Positions 53,842 to 61,921 of a DNA stretch of 64,000 nucleotides are shown piece after piece. Position 1 is the stretch's first letter. The number at the start of each line of letters is the position of its first letter. The notes under the pieces were generated by a model. That model saw only the letters and a list, made by a program, of their open reading frames with translations. It searched no databases and was not told the origin of the DNA. The stretch is from Streptomyces griseoflavus (GTDB lineage Bacteria > Actinomycetota > Actinomycetes > Streptomycetales > Streptomycetaceae). Made by a program: the position numbers and the translations under genes. The stretch is from positions 89,701 to 153,700 of the forward strand of contig NZ_BMUC01000007.1 of the NCBI RefSeq assembly GCF_014649995.1. The letters run 5' to 3'.

Positions 53842-53855
53842 TAACTTCGTAGGTA
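53842..53855 (+). promoter_or_regulatory. -10 hexamer TAACTT, leaderless TPM-domain gene
   Basis: TAACTT (53842-53847) ends 7 nt before the ATG at 53855. TAGGT lies between but is not a usable ribosome site. Confidence 0.45.
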
Positions 53856-55201
53856 TGAAGGTCGCGCTGACGCGTACTCTCGTACGCCTGCTGCTCGTGC
53901 CGGTGGCCGCCGCTCTGGCGGTCCTGATGGCCGGTGCGCCGGGGGCGCAGGCGGCCACGGACATCTCGGTGGTCGCCGAGAAGCTCCGGGAGAGTCCCGT
54001 CTACGTCGATCCCGAGGCGCGGGACATCCTCGCGCCGTCCGACGCCGAGGCGCTCGCCGCCAAGATCGAGGACGCCGACAAACCGATCTTCATCGCGGTC
54101 CTCCCCGCGGACTACCCGACGAAGAACCTCTTCGGGAACCTGCGCACCGAGACCGGCGTGACCGGTCTGTACGGTGTCCGGCTCGGCGGCCAGTTCGACG
54201 CCCGCGCCGACAGCAGCGTGCTGAGCCGGCAGGGCGTGCGCAACCTCGTCACGTCCGTGCAGGGCGCCGGGGACGCCAAGGCCCAGCTGAACGACTTCGT
54301 CGACAGCGCGCTGCGCAACACCGGCGGCGGTGCCCCGGGCTCCTGGAACGACGGGGCCGGCGAGGTCCCCGTCGGCGGACTGATCACCGTCGGTGCGCTG
54401 CTGGCGGCCGGCGGCGCGGGCGTGTACGCCGTGACCCGCCGCAACCGGCGCCGTCACCAGGAGGAGCAGCGGGCCGCGCTGGAGAAGCTGCGGGTGGTGG
54501 TCGACGAGGACATCACCGCGTTCGGCGAGGAACTCGACCGGCTCGACTTCCACCCGGGCGAGCCCGGCGCGGACGACGCCATGCGCACGGACTACGCACA
54601 CGCCCTGGACGCCTACGAGCAGTCCAAGACGTACATGGCCGCGGCCCGGAAACCGGAGGACGTGCGCGCGGTCACCCAGGCCGTGGAGGACGGCCGCTTC
54701 GCCCTGGCCCGGCTCGACGCCCGCCGCGACGGGCGCGCGCTGCCCGAGCGCCGGCCGCCCTGCTTCTTCGACCCGCGGCACGGCCCCTCGGTCGCCGACG
54801 CCACCTGGACGCCCCCGGGCGGCGCCGAGCGCGAGGTCCCGGTGTGCGCGGCCGACCGGGCGCGGCTCGCCGACGGCGCCGATCCCGCCGTCCGTGAGGT
54901 CGACACCGAGTACGGCCGGCGCCCCTACTGGGAGGCGGGCCCCGCCTACGGCCCCTGGGCGGGCGGCTACTTCGGCGGCGGTCTCCTGCCGGGCCTGCTC
55001 GTCGGCACCATGCTCGGCGGCATGATGGCCGGACCCGGCTACGCGGCCGACTACGGCGCCGGATACGGCGACTTCGGCGGCTACGGAGGGGGAGACGTCT
55101 CCGGGGCCGACTTCGACGGCGGTGACTTCGGCGGCGATTTCGGCGGCGGCTTCGGCGGCGGGGACTTCGGGGGCGGCGGGGACTTCGGCGGCGGTTTCTG
55201 A
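53855..55201 (+). CDS. TPM-domain-like membrane protein with Gly-rich C-terminal tail
   Basis: A 448-residue protein with an N-terminal signal peptide or helix (about 8-33, ending A-G-A-P-G-A-Q-A-A). An extracytoplasmic domain of the TPM/YgcG type follows (about 38-150, E-K-L-R-E-S-P-V-Y-V-D-P-E-A). One membrane helix is at about 168-190, followed by basic R-R-N-R-R-R-H. A long cytoplasmic region comes next, then a hydrophobic Gly segment, and a tail of about 45 residues built of G-D-F-G-G repeats. The function is unknown; TPM proteins are linked to membrane protein maintenance. The ATG at 53855 is supported by the -10 hexamer upstream. It is monocistronic. Confidence 0.75.
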   Translation: MKVALTRTLVRLLLVPVAAALAVLMAGAPGAQAATDISVVAEKLRESPVYVDPEARDILAPSDAEALAAKIEDADKPIFIAVLPADYPTKNLFGNLRTETGVTGLYGVRLGGQFDARADSSVLSRQGVRNLVTSVQGAGDAKAQLNDFVDSALRNTGGGAPGSWNDGAGEVPVGGLITVGALLAAGGAGVYAVTRRNRRRHQEEQRAALEKLRVVVDEDITAFGEELDRLDFHPGEPGADDAMRTDYAHALDAYEQSKTYMAAARKPEDVRAVTQAVEDGRFALARLDARRDGRALPERRPPCFFDPRHGPSVADATWTPPGGAEREVPVCAADRARLADGADPAVREVDTEYGRRPYWEAGPAYGPWAGGYFGGGLLPGLLVGTMLGGMMAGPGYAADYGAGYGDFGGYGGGDVSGADFDGGDFGGDFGGGFGGGDFGGGGDFGGGF

Positions 55202-55253
55202 CGGCGGGTCCCCGGCGCTGCCGGCACACGGCCGGGCGGGCGGAAGACGCCGG

Positions 55254-55631
55254 TCACCGCTCCTGCCGGGGCCATCCGCGCTGCACCGCGTACCGCTCCC
55301 CGGCGGCGTGCCACCACGCCGGTGGCGACGAGCCGTCGCCCGGGGCACCCGGGGCCGTACCGGTCCGGGCGGGGTCCAGCCCCAGCCGGCGCAGTGCCCC
55401 GGCATCGACCGTCACGGTGATCCACCCACGCCACCGTCCGCCCGCGTCCCGGCCGCACGCGTGGTCCAGGCCCAGCTCCTCCGGGGTGAACGGCATCCAG
55501 TCGACGCCCCGCTCACGCAGTCAAGCGCGCAGCGCGGCCCACGGGCCGGGGCGGCCCGGCAGGTTCTCGTACTCCACGACGGCGATCCGGTCCCGTGGGT
55601 GTGCGGCGTCGGTGACGGTCATGCCCGTCAT
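55254..55631 (-). pseudogene. Hypothetical protein gene interrupted by an in-frame TGA
   Basis: The frame from ATG 55631 encodes M-T-G-M-T-V-T-D-A-A-H-P-R-D-R-I-A-V-V-E-Y, continues to W-A-A-L-R-A, meets TGA (55521-55523), then carries on L-R-E-R-G-V-D-W-M-P-F-T-P-E-E-L for a further 88 codons to TGA at 55254. Both halves have the high third-position GC of coding sequence and protein-like composition, and the second half has no ribosome site of its own at its first ATG (55496). A TGG-to-TGA change (Trp, as W-A-A-L-R-A-W-L-R-E-R) would explain it. The intact product would be about 125 residues; I recognise no domain. A sequencing error is the main alternative. Confidence 0.6.
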
Positions 55632-55769
55632 GATGCCGCACCGGCCTGCCCGCACGGGGGCGCGCGGACCGACCGGAACCATGCGGACGCCGAGCGCCCG
55701 CCCTCCCCGTACGGGGCTGGGCGGGCGCGCTCAGGGATGGGTGGCGCCCCGCGGGGCGCCGGGCCGGCG

Positions 55770-56375
55770 TCAGGCCTTGCGGATCGCCGAGATGTCGAAG
55801 TTCAGCTTGATCTTGTCGGAGACCAGGACGCCGCCCGTCTCCAGCGCCGCGTTCCAGGTCAGGCCCCACTCGGAGCGCAGGATCTCCGCCTTGCCCTCGA
55901 AACCGACGCGCTGGTTGCCGAACGGGTCGGTCGCGGCGCCGTTGAACTCGAGGTCGATGGTGAGCGGCTTGGTGGTGCCGAGGACGGTCAGGTCACCGGT
56001 GATGCGGTAGTCGTCGCCGCCGAGGGCCTCCGCCTTGGTGGTGCGGAAGGTCATCGTCGGGAACTCGTCCGTCTTGAAGAAGTCCGAGCTCTTCAGGTGG
56101 CCGTCACGGTCGGCGTTGCCGGTCTCGATGCTGTCCATCACCACGTCGATGGTGGCCGTCGACCTGGACGGGTCGGATCCGTCGAGGTGCAGCGTGCCGG
56201 TGAAGTCCTGGAAGCTGCCCTTGACGTTGGTGACCATCGCGTGCCGGGCGACGAAACCGATCGTGGTGTGCGCCGGGTCCAGCTCGTACTCGCCGGTCAC
56301 GGCGGCCAGGTCCGGGTTCACCGCGGCGGGGGCGGCGGAGGCGGTGTCGTCGTGCTTGCGGCTGAAGATGCCCAT
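55770..56375 (-). CDS. YceI-family lipid-binding protein
   Basis: A 201-residue protein with the YceI fold, a lipocalin-like barrel that binds polyisoprenoid or quinone-like lipids. It has Y-E-L-D-P-A-H-T-T-I-G-F-V-A-R-H-A-M-V-T-N-V-K-G-S-F near residue 30, K-S-S-D-F-F-K-T-D-E-F-P-T-M-T-F near residue 98, and G-D-L-T-V-L-G-T-T-K-P-L-T. There is no signal peptide (the start is M-G-I-F-S-R-K-H-D-D), so it is cytoplasmic, as in many Streptomyces. The start at 56375 is fixed by GGGAGGA. A well-formed promoter with overlapping GTTGAA/TTCAAC elements lies upstream. Confidence 0.92.
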   Translation of the reverse strand: MGIFSRKHDDTASAAPAAVNPDLAAVTGEYELDPAHTTIGFVARHAMVTNVKGSFQDFTGTLHLDGSDPSRSTATIDVVMDSIETGNADRDGHLKSSDFFKTDEFPTMTFRTTKAEALGGDDYRITGDLTVLGTTKPLTIDLEFNGAATDPFGNQRVGFEGKAEILRSEWGLTWNAALETGGVLVSDKIKLNFDISAIRKA

Positions 56376-56398
56376 GGTGTTCCTCCCGGGGAGATCAC

Positions 56399-56457
56399 GT
56401 TGAATGTTCAACTAACTGAACAGGACCCACCGTAGACCCATTCCCTTCAAAGTTCAA
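56399..56457 (-). promoter_or_regulatory. yceI promoter with MarR-like operator elements
   Basis: On the minus strand, TTGAAC (56457-56452) and TACGGT (56434-56429) are separated by exactly 17 bp. A palindrome GTTGAA-TG-TTCAAC (56399-56412) lies just downstream of the expected start. TTCAAAGTTCAAC (56446-56458) overlaps the -35. Paired TTGAA/TTCAA sites are typical of MarR-type repressors; no such gene is in the window. Confidence 0.65.
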
Positions 56458-56620
56458 CATCTTTGGGGAAGGTGTCCCGAATGAGCCCCCGAACAGCGCA
56501 AACCTGGCTGGGACGAGACCGGACCACGGCGGAGGCAGCGCCGCTCGCGCTCTGCGCCCGGGTTCCCGGCAGCACCCCGGGCACACGTCCGGCCCCGGTC
56601 CGCCCACGGCCGTGATCCGG

Positions 56621-58120
56621 CTACTGCCGCGGTGAGCGGGACGCCGCGTCCCGGCCGGCGTCCCGCGTGTGCACGTACAGCTTGCGGCGGTCACCGACGT
56701 CGAGACGCTGCGGGAGCGGCAGCTCGTGGCGCACCGGCCGCGCGTGATCGGCGAGCTGCCGGCGCGGGTTGTACACCTGGTTGAACTTCCACAGCATCCG
56801 GGCGAAGTTCGTCTGCCCGTGCGCCAGGTTGCGCGCGAGCACCCGCGCCGCGCCGAATGCCGTGCGCACCCCCAGATGCTTGCGGTTGATGACCGCCTGG
56901 GTGCGCACCAGCTCCTCGTAGAACCGCGCCAGCGGCAGCTCGGTGGGCACCACCGCGTGCTGGATGTCGAAGAGGCGGTAGTCCCGGGTGGTGAGCCGGC
57001 GCGACTCGGTGTGCCAGATCTCCGTGCCCGGGTACGGCGTCATCACCGTGAAGTGCACGATCTCCGGGACGGCCAGCGCGAACTCCCGGACCGCCCGGAA
57101 GCGCTCCTCGTCCCACGCCGGGTCCACGATCAGGTTGATGGCGACCTGGATGCCCAGCCGGCGGGCCGTCTCCAGCGCCTTCAGGTTCTCGTCGGGGCTC
57201 ACCCGCTTGCGGTACAGGTCGAGCCCCTCGGCGTCGATCGCCTCCATGCCGAGGAACATGTAGCGCAGCCCCAGCCGCGCCCACCGCTCGAACACCTCGG
57301 GGTGGCGCAGCAGGACGTCGGAGCGGGTCTCCAGGTAGTACTGCTTGCGGATGCCGCGCCGTTCCACCTCGGCGGCGATGGCGTTCCCGTGCTCCGGCCG
57401 GATGAACGCCACGTCGTCCACGATGAACACGTTCGGTTCGCGGATCCTCGCCAGGTCGTCCGCCGCCGCCTCGGGCGAGGCCTTGCGGTAACTGCGGCCG
57501 TAGAACGTCCACGCCGAGCAGAACGAGCAGTCCCAGGGGCAGCCGCGGGTGAACTCGATCGAGGCGCACGGATCGAGTTCGCCGATGAAGTAGCGGCGCC
57601 GGTTGCGCATCAGGTCCCGCGCGGGGAGCGGTCCGTCGATGCTGTGCAGCATCAGCGGCGCCGGACCGCGGCCGGACGCCGTGACCACGCCCGGTACGCC
57701 CTCCACCCCGCCGTCGCGCACCGCCTCCAGCAGGGGCACCACGGCCGGCTCGCCCTCCCCGCGGACCACCGCGTCGACCGCGCCCCCCGCCTGCTCGACG
57801 ACCTCCTCGGCGACGAAGGAGACGCTGTGCCCGCCGAGGAAGACGAAGCAGTCCGGCAGCTCCCGCTTCACCCGCTCGGCCAGCGTGATCGCCTCGGGGA
57901 TGTTCGCCAGGTAGTTCAGGGAGATGCCGAGCGCCTCCGGCCGGAAGGACCGCACCTCGTCGCGCAACTTCCGCACGCCGAGCACCTGGAGGTCGACGAC
58001 CCGGACCTCGTGACCCGCCTCCCGGGCGGCACCCGCCACCCGCTCCAGCCCCAGGGGTTCCAGCCGGAGGAAGATCTCGGAGTACATCAGGGCGCTGGGA
58101 TGGACGAGCAGCAGACGCAT
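56621..58120 (-). CDS. hpnR: B12-binding-type radical SAM protein, hopanoid C-3 methylase-like
   Basis: A 499-residue enzyme. The N-terminal half is a cobalamin-binding-like domain starting M-R-L-L-L-V-H-P-S-A-L-M-Y-S-E-I with L-R-L-E-P-L-G-L-E-R-V-A. The radical SAM domain carries the 4Fe-4S motif C-P-W-D-C-S-F-C (Cys194, 198, 201). The start, the S-L-N-Y-L-A-N-I-P-E-A-I-T-L-A and F-L-G-G-H-S-V-S-F segments match what I know of HpnR, which methylates C-3 of hopanoids. No other hopanoid gene is in the window, so a related lipid methylation is possible. GAGGT precedes the ATG. It is divergent from an SDR gene. Confidence 0.75.
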   Translation of the reverse strand: MRLLLVHPSALMYSEIFLRLEPLGLERVAGAAREAGHEVRVVDLQVLGVRKLRDEVRSFRPEALGISLNYLANIPEAITLAERVKRELPDCFVFLGGHSVSFVAEEVVEQAGGAVDAVVRGEGEPAVVPLLEAVRDGGVEGVPGVVTASGRGPAPLMLHSIDGPLPARDLMRNRRRYFIGELDPCASIEFTRGCPWDCSFCSAWTFYGRSYRKASPEAAADDLARIREPNVFIVDDVAFIRPEHGNAIAAEVERRGIRKQYYLETRSDVLLRHPEVFERWARLGLRYMFLGMEAIDAEGLDLYRKRVSPDENLKALETARRLGIQVAINLIVDPAWDEERFRAVREFALAVPEIVHFTVMTPYPGTEIWHTESRRLTTRDYRLFDIQHAVVPTELPLARFYEELVRTQAVINRKHLGVRTAFGAARVLARNLAHGQTNFARMLWKFNQVYNPRRQLADHARPVRHELPLPQRLDVGDRRKLYVHTRDAGRDAASRSPRQ

Positions 58121-58425
58121 GGGGGGACCTCGTCACGGGGGCCGGAGGGACCGGACACGGAGCGGTGTTCCCTTCGTAACCCGGCGGACCGTGCGCCGGG
58201 GGCCCCGTACGCCCGGATGGCCGTATCCGGCGGCCCGCAGGAGTGGTCCCGCGACGCGGTGCCCACGGGCCCGGAGGGCCGGGCACCAGGCCCGCCGCCG
58301 GGGACACGGCCCGCACCCGCCGGGCCGTCCCGGGAGCGGGCCGGCGGGCTCCAGCGCTGGCGCGGTGCGCCGTACCGGGGGTGTCCTGGATGCGGACCGC
58401 AGCGACTGCCCTGGGAGACCGACTC

Positions 58426-59289
58426 GTGACCACCACCGGATCCGGTTCCACCTACGACCCGCCGGCGGACCCGGATCGCGGTGCCGCCCCGGCCGCCGCC
58501 TCCGCCCGCGCGGCGGCCCGCGGCCACGGCCCGCCGCCGCGCGCCGACCGGCGCGTCGTCCTCGTCACCGGCGCCTCCTCCGGCATCGGCGCGGCCACCG
58601 CGCGGCGCTTCGCCGCCGGCGGCTGGCAGCTGCTGCTCAGCGGACGCGACCGGCGCCGGCTGGAGGAGACGGCGTCCGGCACCTCCGCGGTCCTCCTGCC
58701 CGCCGACCTCGCCGCCCCGGAAGGGGCGCGGCTGCTCGCGGAGGCGGCGCTGCGGGCGACCGGCCGGATCGACGTGCTGGTCGCCGGGGCGGGCATCGGC
58801 TGGGCCGGCCCGTTCCTGACCATGCCGCACACCGACATCGACCGGGTGATCTTCCTCGACCTCAACGCCACGCTCCACCTCGTACGGGAGGTGCTGCCCG
58901 CGATGGTCGCGGCCGGCCGGGGCCGGGTGGTGCTGGTCGGCTCCGTGGCCGGTGCCGTCGGCGTACGGGAGGAAGCGGTGTACTCGGCCGCCAAGGCGGG
59001 ACTCGCCGCGTTCGCCGAGGCGCTGCGCCAGGAACTGCGCGGTACCGGCGTCGGGGTGACCCTCGTCGTGCCCGGCCCCGTCGAGACGGCCTTCTTCGCC
59101 CGCCGCGGCAGGCCCTACCACCGCACCCGTCCCCGCCCCACCCCACCCGCCCGGGTCGCGGCCGCCGTGTGGGACGCCGTCTCCCGCGCCCGCGACGACA
59201 CCTACGTGCCCACCTGGCTCACCCTCCCGGGACGCGTCCGCGCCCTCACCCCCCGCCTCTACCGCAGACTCCTCGACCGCTTCGGCTGA
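58426..59289 (+). CDS. Short-chain dehydrogenase/reductase
   Basis: A 287-residue SDR with an added roughly 45-residue Ala/Pro-rich N-terminus. The nucleotide motif is V-L-V-T-G-A-S-S-G-I-G near residue 46, the catalytic Ser is in V-L-V-G-S-V-A-G-A and Tyr/Lys in A-V-Y-S-A-A-K. A basic C-terminal tail (R-V-R-A-L-T-P-R-L-Y-R-R-L-L-D-R) could touch the membrane, as in SDRs acting on lipids or sterols. GGGAG 8 nt before the GTG at 58426 fixes the start; ATG 58390 is an alternative. It is divergent from the hpnR-like gene, about 305 bp apart, so a shared lipid pathway is an inference. Confidence 0.83.
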   Translation: MTTTGSGSTYDPPADPDRGAAPAAASARAAARGHGPPPRADRRVVLVTGASSGIGAATARRFAAGGWQLLLSGRDRRRLEETASGTSAVLLPADLAAPEGARLLAEAALRATGRIDVLVAGAGIGWAGPFLTMPHTDIDRVIFLDLNATLHLVREVLPAMVAAGRGRVVLVGSVAGAVGVREEAVYSAAKAGLAAFAEALRQELRGTGVGVTLVVPGPVETAFFARRGRPYHRTRPRPTPPARVAAAVWDAVSRARDDTYVPTWLTLPGRVRALTPRLYRRLLDRFG

Positions 59290-59414
59290 CCCGGGGGCCG
59301 GGCGTCACGGCGCTCCAGGGGCGCCGGCGGTGTCCCGTACGGCGCACCGCCCCGCGCGTCCCGGAGTCCCTTCCCGGGTAGGGTCCCCGCGTTCCCACCC
59401 TGGAGGGCACGCAC

Positions 59415-61766
59415 GTGACACCTGGGCGCCGCCGGCTCCGGCCGGGTCCCACCAGGCGCGCGCTGCTGACGGCGGGCACCCTGCTCGCCGCCGGCGTCTC
59501 GGCGCCGCCCCCGCGCGACGGCGGCCCTCCGGCGCCCGCGCCGGACGCCTACGACGCGCTCCGCCACCGCTGGCTGGATCTCGCACTCGGCACCGGGTAC
59601 GACCCGGCCGCCGAGCCCTTCGCCTCCCGGCTGGCCGAGACGGGTGAACGGGCCCGGCGCTTCAGGAACACGATGGCGCCCACGCCCGGCGCCCTCTGGC
59701 CCGGGCACCCCTTCGACCCTCCCGCGGGCATCACCCTCAGCCACAGCCGGCTGTGGACCATGACGCAGGCGTACGTCCAGCCGGGCACCGGCCTCACCCA
59801 CGACCCCGGACTGCTCGCGGACGTCCTGCGCGGCCTCGACCACCTCTCCGCCACCGCCTACCACCCCTCCGTCACTCCGTACGGCAACTGGTGGGAATGG
59901 CGGATCGGCACCCCGCGCCACCTCACCGACATCCTCGCCGCCCTCCACGACCACGCCGGTCCCGCCAGGATCGACGCGGCCTGCGCGGCCGTCGACCACT
60001 TCGTGCCCGAGTCCGCCCTCACCGACTACTCCGGCACCTCCACCGGCGCCAACCGCGTCGACCTGTGCCGCTCAGTGGCCCTGCGCGGCATCCTCGGCCG
60101 CGACCCCGCGCGGATCGCCCTCGCACGGGACGCGCTCTCCCCGGTCTTCCCGCACGTCACCGAGGGCGACGGCCTCTACGCCGACGGCTCGTTCGTGCAG
60201 CACACATGGGTCGCCTACTCGGGCACGTACGGACAGGTGCTGCTCGACGGACTCGGACGGCTCCTCGCCCTGCTCGCCGGCTCCGACTGGGAGGTCACCG
60301 ACCCCCTGCTCCGCACCGTCCTGGACGGCGTCGAGCACGCCTACGCCCCGCTCGTCCACGACGGCCTGGTGATGGACTCCGTCAACGGCCGCGCGGTCAG
60401 CCGCGGGTACCTCGCGTCCGACGACCGGCACGTCATGCGCTCCGACCACTTCCACGGCGGGCAGCTCGTCGCGGCCATCGCCCTCCTCGCCCAAGGCGCG
60501 CACCGCGCGGAGCGCGACCGGTGGCACGCGCGCGTCAAGGGCTGGATCGAACGGGACACCGTCAACCCGCTCCTGACCTCCCGTCAGTACGGCGTCGCCG
60601 ACCTCGCCCGGCTGCACGCGATCGCCGCCGCGCCACTCCCCGCCGCCCCCGAACCCGTCGGGCACCGGCTCTTCGCCGCGATGGACCGCGCCGTGCACCG
60701 CCGCCCCGGCTTCACCCTGAACATCGCCATGGCCAGTGACAGGATCGCCCACTACGAGTGCGGCAACGGCGAGAACCCGCGCGGCTGGCACACCGGCGCC
60801 GGGATGGTCTCCTGGTGGGCGCCCGGTCTCGGCGACCAGTACACCGACTGGTTCTGGCCCACCGTCGACCCCTACCGCCTGCCCGGCACCACCGTCTCCA
60901 CCCGGCGGCTGCCCGACCGGGCCGGCGGCGAGTGGGGCGCGCCGAAGCCCGGCGTGCGCTGGGTCGGCGGCACCACCGACGGCGAGTACGCGGCGATCGG
61001 CCAGCACCTCAAGGGCCTCGGCTCCACCCTCGACGCCCGCACGTCCTGGTTCTGCCTCGCCGACGCGGTGCTCTGCCTGGGCGCCGGCATCACCTGCTCC
61101 GACGGCGTCCCGGTCGAGACGGTCGTCGACAACCGCAACCTGGGGGAGTCCGGCACCGCGGCCCTCACCCGCGGCCCCCGCTGGGCCCATCTGCGGGGCC
61201 ACGGCGGGTGGATCGTCCTCGACGGCCACCTGCGCACGCTGCGCGAGGACCGCACCGGAGCCTGGTCCGACATCAACGCCACGAGCACCACCGAGCGCCG
61301 CACCCGACGCTGGCAGACCCTCTGGCTCGACCACGGCACCGACCCCGCCGACGCCGCCTACGCCTACGTCCTGCTGCCCGGCGCCCCCCGCCACGAGGTC
61401 GCCCGCCGCGCCGCCGACCCGCACTGGCTGCGGATCCTCGCCAACGACGCCGCCCGCCAGGCGGTCACCGTCCCCTCCCTCGGCCTCACCGCCGCCAACT
61501 TCTGGCGGCCGGGCACCGCGGGACCGCTCACCGCCGGCTCCGCCGCGAGTGTGCTGCTCCGCCGCCGCGGCCGTACCGCTACGCTCTGCGTGAGCGGGCC
61601 GACCCGAACGGGCGAACCGGTGGAGATCGTCTGGGACCACCCGGTGCGGAAGGTGCTGAGGGCCCCTGACTCCATGGCAGTGCTGGCGACCGGTACCCGG
61701 CTGCGGCTGCGCGTCACCCCGGGGGAGGCATGCGCCACCCATGAATGTGAGGTGGCTCTCAGATGA
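59415..61766 (+). CDS. Polysaccharide lyase family 8 (hyaluronate/chondroitin/xanthan lyase-like)
   Basis: A 783-residue exported enzyme. The N-terminus has twin arginines before a hydrophobic stretch (T-R-R-A-L-L-T-A-G-T-L-L-A-A-G-V), a probable Tat signal. The alpha-toroid catalytic domain carries Asn in N-W-W-E-W-R-I-G-T-P (about 157), and His and Tyr in F-V-Q-H-T-W-V-A-Y-S-G-T-Y-G (about 262 and 271). The Arg is in R-A-V-S-R-G. Beta-sandwich domains with E-N-P-R-G-W follow. PL8 enzymes cleave uronic-acid polysaccharides by beta-elimination; which one cannot be told. GGAGGG precedes the GTG. Length is normal for the family. Confidence 0.9.
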   Translation: MTPGRRRLRPGPTRRALLTAGTLLAAGVSAPPPRDGGPPAPAPDAYDALRHRWLDLALGTGYDPAAEPFASRLAETGERARRFRNTMAPTPGALWPGHPFDPPAGITLSHSRLWTMTQAYVQPGTGLTHDPGLLADVLRGLDHLSATAYHPSVTPYGNWWEWRIGTPRHLTDILAALHDHAGPARIDAACAAVDHFVPESALTDYSGTSTGANRVDLCRSVALRGILGRDPARIALARDALSPVFPHVTEGDGLYADGSFVQHTWVAYSGTYGQVLLDGLGRLLALLAGSDWEVTDPLLRTVLDGVEHAYAPLVHDGLVMDSVNGRAVSRGYLASDDRHVMRSDHFHGGQLVAAIALLAQGAHRAERDRWHARVKGWIERDTVNPLLTSRQYGVADLARLHAIAAAPLPAAPEPVGHRLFAAMDRAVHRRPGFTLNIAMASDRIAHYECGNGENPRGWHTGAGMVSWWAPGLGDQYTDWFWPTVDPYRLPGTTVSTRRLPDRAGGEWGAPKPGVRWVGGTTDGEYAAIGQHLKGLGSTLDARTSWFCLADAVLCLGAGITCSDGVPVETVVDNRNLGESGTAALTRGPRWAHLRGHGGWIVLDGHLRTLREDRTGAWSDINATSTTERRTRRWQTLWLDHGTDPADAAYAYVLLPGAPRHEVARRAADPHWLRILANDAARQAVTVPSLGLTAANFWRPGTAGPLTAGSAASVLLRRRGRTATLCVSGPTRTGEPVEIVWDHPVRKVLRAPDSMAVLATGTRLRLRVTPGEACATHECEVALR

Positions 61767-61908
61767 CGTCTTTGTGCGACCCCTACAAGGCGGGAGCCCT
61801 CTGAACAGTCGGAACGCCTGCGTGTCGCCATGGTTCTGTCAGGTGGTACCAGTAAAACGCGCCGGAGACTGTGAGGAGTCGACGGCTCGCATTCGCCGGT
61901 GTGCTTCG

Positions 61909-61921
61909 TAAGGTCACTACA
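61909..61921 (+). promoter_or_regulatory. -10 hexamer TAAGGT, leaderless accB
   Basis: TAAGGT (61909-61914) ends 6 nt before the ATG at 61921. No ribosome site is present in the intervening CACTAC. Confidence 0.5.
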
